A stretch of DNA of 64,000 nt from Rufibacter roseolus (GTDB lineage: Bacteria; Bacteroidota; Bacteroidia; Cytophagales; Hymenobacteraceae). The position numbers and the translations under genes were made by a program. A model generated the notes under the pieces. It was not told the origin of the DNA and made no database searches. It was given only the letters and a program-made list of their open reading frames with translations. The stretch is taken from the NCBI RefSeq assembly GCF_017916365.1, contig NZ_JAFMSU010000001.1, positions 744,001 through 808,000 on the forward strand. The letters run 5' to 3'. Each line of letters begins with the position of its first letter. Position 1 is the stretch's first letter. Of this stretch, positions 61,701 through 64,000 are shown in pieces.

Positions 61701-61919
61701 AGGGTGAAGACGTTGCAAATTGGCTATTCTCTGCCAGAGTCACTTATCAGCAGAGTGCACATGAACAAACTGCGCTTATTTGTTACCGGTAATAACTTGT
61801 TAACCTTTACAAAGTACACCGGCTTTGACCCAGAGATTGGTGGAGGAAGCTATGGGGTTGACCGTGGTATCTATCCGCAAGCCCGGTCTCTGATGTTTGG
61901 TTTAAATGTGGGTTTTTAA
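58740..61919 (+). CDS. SusC/RagA TonB-linked transporter without STN domain (third pair)
   Basis: 1059 residues. Signal peptide (LLLAFSCSMVVGYHSAEVHA), an unusual Lys/Ala-rich linker (ASAKSAKKAKANA), then the carboxypeptidase-like domain NVTGKVTSETGEPLIGVSVV. The SusC box is EEVVVVGYGTQKKSVVTGAI, the plug VRVRGTTTIGNSNPLYIVDG and IYGARAANGVIIVTTKKG, and the barrel ends LMFGLNVGF. Residues 421-424 (CATC) form a close Cys pair in a surface loop. Lacks STN. It forms an operon with SusD 11 bp downstream and a PKD lipoprotein. Likely imports an oligosaccharide; the PKD partner is often part of laminarin-type loci, but no enzyme is visible before the window ends. Confidence 0.94.
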   Translation: MKKILLLAFSCSMVVGYHSAEVHAGALKDSPLLPKASAKSAKKAKANAVDVNVTGKVTSETGEPLIGVSVVLKGTATGTSTDISGNYSIAVPDNGGTLVFSYIGFVSKEVPVGSNNVMNVTLVSDARALEEVVVVGYGTQKKSVVTGAISSVKAADLEGLPVTRVEQALQGRTSGLTITSNSGQPGEGATVRVRGTTTIGNSNPLYIVDGVQVGGGIEYLNQADIESIEVLKDAASAAIYGARAANGVIIVTTKKGKSGKMSINYNGYVGTQAPWRKLDLLNAREYAVIANEGSVASGGGIIFQNPESLGEGTNWQEEVFSDNASIQQHDISMSGGSEKSTFYTSFGYFKQEGIVAPSNSQFERFTARVNASHKLTDALTFGTNIGYTRIGSVGVATNTEYGSPLNRAINLDPITPLVETDPSIINCATCPYTQQPVVRDAQGRPYGISNYVFSEIVNPIAALAVAQARGWSDKIVANAFGELELFKGFKLRSSIGTDLAFWGDRSFSPVFYLNATNSNVLNDYTRNNNRGLFWLWENTASYNRVFDKHDLTLLAGTTAQRNYGETQGGTRSGLPIDNLDDASLAFPVPQANQQYYGGEYQETLASLFGRVIYNFDEKYLFTGILRRDGSSRFGPNNKYGYFPSVSVGWVASREDFFPDNNVVNFLKFRGSYGVNGNNQIGDFRYLSTVGGGRNYTLGTSTNATLVNGVSPNAISNPDLRWEETSQSDIGFDAVLFNNINLTVDLYKKKTTGMLLDIAVPWYVGNNGPVGNIADMENRGFEVELGYGKTINDFSFNVSGNASYLENEVTSLGSEKKFLNGQTFGPAGEQITRTEVGRPVGFIYGFKTDGLFQTQEEVNSYVNSTGALLQPNAKPGDLRKVDVDGNGIIDNDDRTMIGNPTPDWTFGFTASAKYKGFDILVFGQGVSGNDVFKTLRRPDLNGANWTTEALGRWTGEGTSNSFPRIVQGDPSQNFNRSSDFYVEDASYFRVKTLQIGYSLPESLISRVHMNKLRLFVTGNNLLTFTKYTGFDPEIGGGSYGVDRGIYPQARSLMFGLNVGF

Positions 61920-61930
61920 TTTTATAAAAC

Positions 61931-63442
61931 ATGAAACTTAACAAATCAATATATACATCCTTATTCTTGGCAGGGCTGGTAGCCTTCAGCTCCTGTGACA
62001 AAGAATTCCTGGAGTTAACTCCAAGGGGAACAGAGTTAGAAGGTAATTTCTACCAGAACGAAACTCAGGTGATGCAGGGCTTGGTAGCCGTGTATGATGT
62101 AATGCAGTGGGGTAACAGCGGTGGCTATACCATGAAGCAACCCTTGCTTACCGTTGCCTCTGACGAAGCCCACGCGGGGGGAGGCAGTGCCACAGACCAG
62201 GTGAGCTGGGTGGCCTGGGATAATTTCACAGTAGATCCTTTCATCAGCCCCTCTACTGGCTTATGGCAAAAGAACTTTACCGGGGTTTATCGGGCTAACC
62301 TGATATTAACTAAAATTGAAGAAGCACCTGCGTTAAGTCAAGCTTTTAAAACCAGAGCTATTGCTGAGGCAAAAACTCTGCGCGCTTATTTCTATTTTGA
62401 TCTGGTTCGCTTTTTTGGACGGGTTCCGTTGATCACGGGCGCCATTCCTACCAGTGATTTATATTCACAGAAACAAGCTACACCGGCAGAAATCTATGCT
62501 CAGATAGAGAAAGACCTGAAGGAAGCCCGTGTTGATTTGCCAAGTTCTGTTCCTGCAACTGAAAAAGGTAGGTTAACGAAATATGCCGCTACTGCCCTCT
62601 TAGGCAAAGCCATCATGCACCAGAATGATAATGGCCGTATGGCTGAAGCTGCCGCCCTTTTTAAAGAAGTGAACACGGCAAGCAATTATCAGCTGTTGCA
62701 GAACTATGGTGATATCTTCAAACCAGACAACCAATTTAATGCGGAGTCCATCTTAGAGATTCCTCATTCTACTAAAGGTGTTTGGGGTGACTGGGGTTGG
62801 GTGAACGGAGGAGAAGGCAACGTAGCCCCTCAGTTTGTTGGCCCAGAAAATTACAATGGACCTTTATATTCTGGAGGTTGGGGTTTTGCTCCTATCTCGT
62901 TGGATTTGGTTGCGGCCATGACAAATGCGGACATGACAAGAGATCCGCGTTTTGAACACACTATCATTGATGGTAAAGCTTTGAAAGCACAGGGAGCCTC
63001 TTACAATCCACGGTATCAGAATACTGATTATTTCATTAAGAAATATGCCCCGTATGCAAGTGCTAAGTCTCCTGTAGGTACGCCGGAATTAAACTGGCCA
63101 ATCAATGAGATTGAAATCCGTTTGGCAGATACTTATTTGCTGGAGGCAGAAGCATTGGTTCGCAGTGGCGGAGATGCAACCAGAGCCAAAATGCTTTTAG
63201 ATGCCGTGCGTGCCCGTGTTGGTTTGCCGTCTGTACCGGCTACGTTGGATAACATCTACCGTGAACGTCAACTGGAATTAGCCACTGAAGGGCACCGCTT
63301 CTTTGATTTGGTACGCACCGGTAGAGCAGCCGCTGTTTTGGGGCCACTTGGGTTCAAAGCCAACAGAAACGAGTTTTTGCCTATTCCACAGCAGGAGATT
63401 GATATTACTAACAGTACTATCACGCAAAACCCAGGCTATTAA
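61931..63442 (+). CDS. SusD/RagB family lipoprotein (third pair)
   Basis: 503 residues. Lipobox AFSSC (about 19-23) then CDKEFLELTPRGTELEGNFY. The core has TLRAYFYFDLVRFFGRVPLI and KYAATALLGKAIMHQND; the RagB end is EIRLADTYLLEAEALVRSGG, IYRERQLELATEGHRFFDLV and ITQNPGY. Close in layout to the second SusD, including DEAHAGGGSATDQVSWVAWD against DESNAAGSGPGDQPAYQTLD, which suggests that the two divergent operons arose from related loci. It binds glycan at the surface with its SusC. Confidence 0.95.
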   Translation: MKLNKSIYTSLFLAGLVAFSSCDKEFLELTPRGTELEGNFYQNETQVMQGLVAVYDVMQWGNSGGYTMKQPLLTVASDEAHAGGGSATDQVSWVAWDNFTVDPFISPSTGLWQKNFTGVYRANLILTKIEEAPALSQAFKTRAIAEAKTLRAYFYFDLVRFFGRVPLITGAIPTSDLYSQKQATPAEIYAQIEKDLKEARVDLPSSVPATEKGRLTKYAATALLGKAIMHQNDNGRMAEAAALFKEVNTASNYQLLQNYGDIFKPDNQFNAESILEIPHSTKGVWGDWGWVNGGEGNVAPQFVGPENYNGPLYSGGWGFAPISLDLVAAMTNADMTRDPRFEHTIIDGKALKAQGASYNPRYQNTDYFIKKYAPYASAKSPVGTPELNWPINEIEIRLADTYLLEAEALVRSGGDATRAKMLLDAVRARVGLPSVPATLDNIYRERQLELATEGHRFFDLVRTGRAAAVLGPLGFKANRNEFLPIPQQEIDITNSTITQNPGY

Positions 63443-63463
63443 TTGTATTTAAATATACTAACC

Positions 63464-64000
63464 ATGAAATCAATATTTAAAACATACAAGGTTTGTTTAT
63501 ACCTGGCATTAACACTGTTAGGAGGCTCTTTTACAGCCTGTACCCCTGAGGATTTTGAAGGAGAGTTGGCGGCTGCGCCTACCTCTGAGCAGGTAATGTT
63601 TTCTGCGACACCTACAGCCAGCAATCCCAACATCATAACTTTCAAAAACGAGACCCCCGGGACTCTGAAAGCTATATGGGATTTTGGAAATGGGGCTACA
63701 GGAGTAGGTAACGATGCATCTGGTTCTTATCCGGTGGCAGGTACCTATAATGTGAAGCTTACCGTGTTCACAAGTGGTGGTTTTGCAACCAAAACCCAGG
63801 CGGTAACCATTGCTAGGACGAATGTCTCTATGTTGAATCGGGAAGATTACAACATGTTAACCGGCGGTGCGGCAAATGCTACTGGCAAAACCTGGGTGAT
63901 TGACAAAACGCTGGCTGGGCACATGGGAGTGGGGCCAATTGGGGCAGGTACGCCAGAATGGTGGCAGGCCGGAGCCAATGAGAAAGCATCTGAAGGACTT
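63464..64000 (+). CDS. PKD-domain surface lipoprotein (partial)
   Basis: Begins 21 bp after the SusD stop and runs off the right edge; 179 residues are visible. Lipobox SFTAC (about 22-26). A PKD domain follows with TFKNETPGTLKAIWDFGNGA and AGTYNVKLTVFTSGGFATKT. After it comes a segment TGKTWVIDKTLAGHMGVGP and PEWWQAGANEK found in surface glycan-binding proteins next to SusCD, where it acts as an extra binding lipoprotein. Likely third member of the operon. Family placement past the PKD domain is inferred. Confidence 0.85.
   Translation, partial: MKSIFKTYKVCLYLALTLLGGSFTACTPEDFEGELAAAPTSEQVMFSATPTASNPNIITFKNETPGTLKAIWDFGNGATGVGNDASGSYPVAGTYNVKLTVFTSGGFATKTQAVTIARTNVSMLNREDYNMLTGGAANATGKTWVIDKTLAGHMGVGPIGAGTPEWWQAGANEKASEGL

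Overview
The window looks like a chromosomal segment from a Bacteroidota bacterium of the order Cytophagales, probably family Hymenobacteraceae (a Rufibacter- or Pontibacter-like organism). The evidence is three SusC/SusD pairs, an ECF sigma/FecR pair, DUF4834, DUF4230 and DUF5686 proteins, lipoprotein-rich glycan genes, and Bacteroidota-type promoters (TTG, about 19-21 nt, TAnnTTTG). The genus is inferred; no rRNA gene is present.

Layout. 1-7.6 kb is housekeeping and stress: the N-terminal part of a DinG-like helicase whose fused exonuclease domain looks dead, an Old Yellow Enzyme with a MarR repressor that share a 16-bp palindromic operator, an LTA-synthase-like sulfatase, and a lipoprotein esterase. 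A tRNA-Gly(CCC) lies at 7762. From 8.9 to 25.3 kb runs a polysaccharide utilization locus (PUL): ECF sigma factor, FecR anti-sigma, SusC with an STN domain, SusD, SusE/F-like protein, three GH30 enzymes and a GH3 beta-glucosidase. This enzyme set fits beta-1,6-glucan (fungal wall or branched laminarin) breakdown: endo-cleavage outside, import through SusCD, and release of glucose by GH3. From 25.4 to 36 kb come mixed redox, regulatory and esterase genes (AraC regulator, pirin, AhpD-like, luciferase-like monooxygenase, serine hydrolase, CE15-like esterase, DoxX, ArsR plus SRPBCC, GNAT). From 36.2 to 40.2 kb there is a serine-hydrolase homologue lacking its catalytic lysine, followed by an AT-rich run of small same-strand orphan genes that looks acquired.

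40.5-51.9 kb is largely core: FkbM methyltransferase, DUF4834, YfhO-like membrane protein, D-cysteine desulfhydrase/ACC deaminase-like enzyme, DUF4230, RecX, EamA transporter, DUF5686 outer-membrane protein, VOC protein and a small lipoprotein. From 52 kb to the end are two divergent SusCD operons (52019-56617 on the minus strand; 58740 onward on the plus strand, with a PKD-domain lipoprotein cut by the window edge) separated by 2.1 kb. This gap holds a truncated paralogue of the small lipoprotein and, upstream of each SusC, an array of TTGATGTA direct repeats phased at 11 bp and ending exactly 32 nt from a TATATTTG/TATATTAG promoter element. I regard this shared architecture as the most interesting signal: a candidate operator for one activator driving both operons.

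Intergenic DNA carries several dispersed repeat families: a hairpin with consensus close to GTTTTaGGCctgTTTTC / GAAAAcagGCCtAAAAC, mostly just after stop codons; a TGTCATCC...GATGACA foldback element in two opposite orientations; a 41-bp inverted repeat around one of them; a CCCTTTGAAGGGGG-bounded element; and a repeat mosaic before recX. No rRNA, CRISPR array, complete insertion sequence or replication origin was seen.
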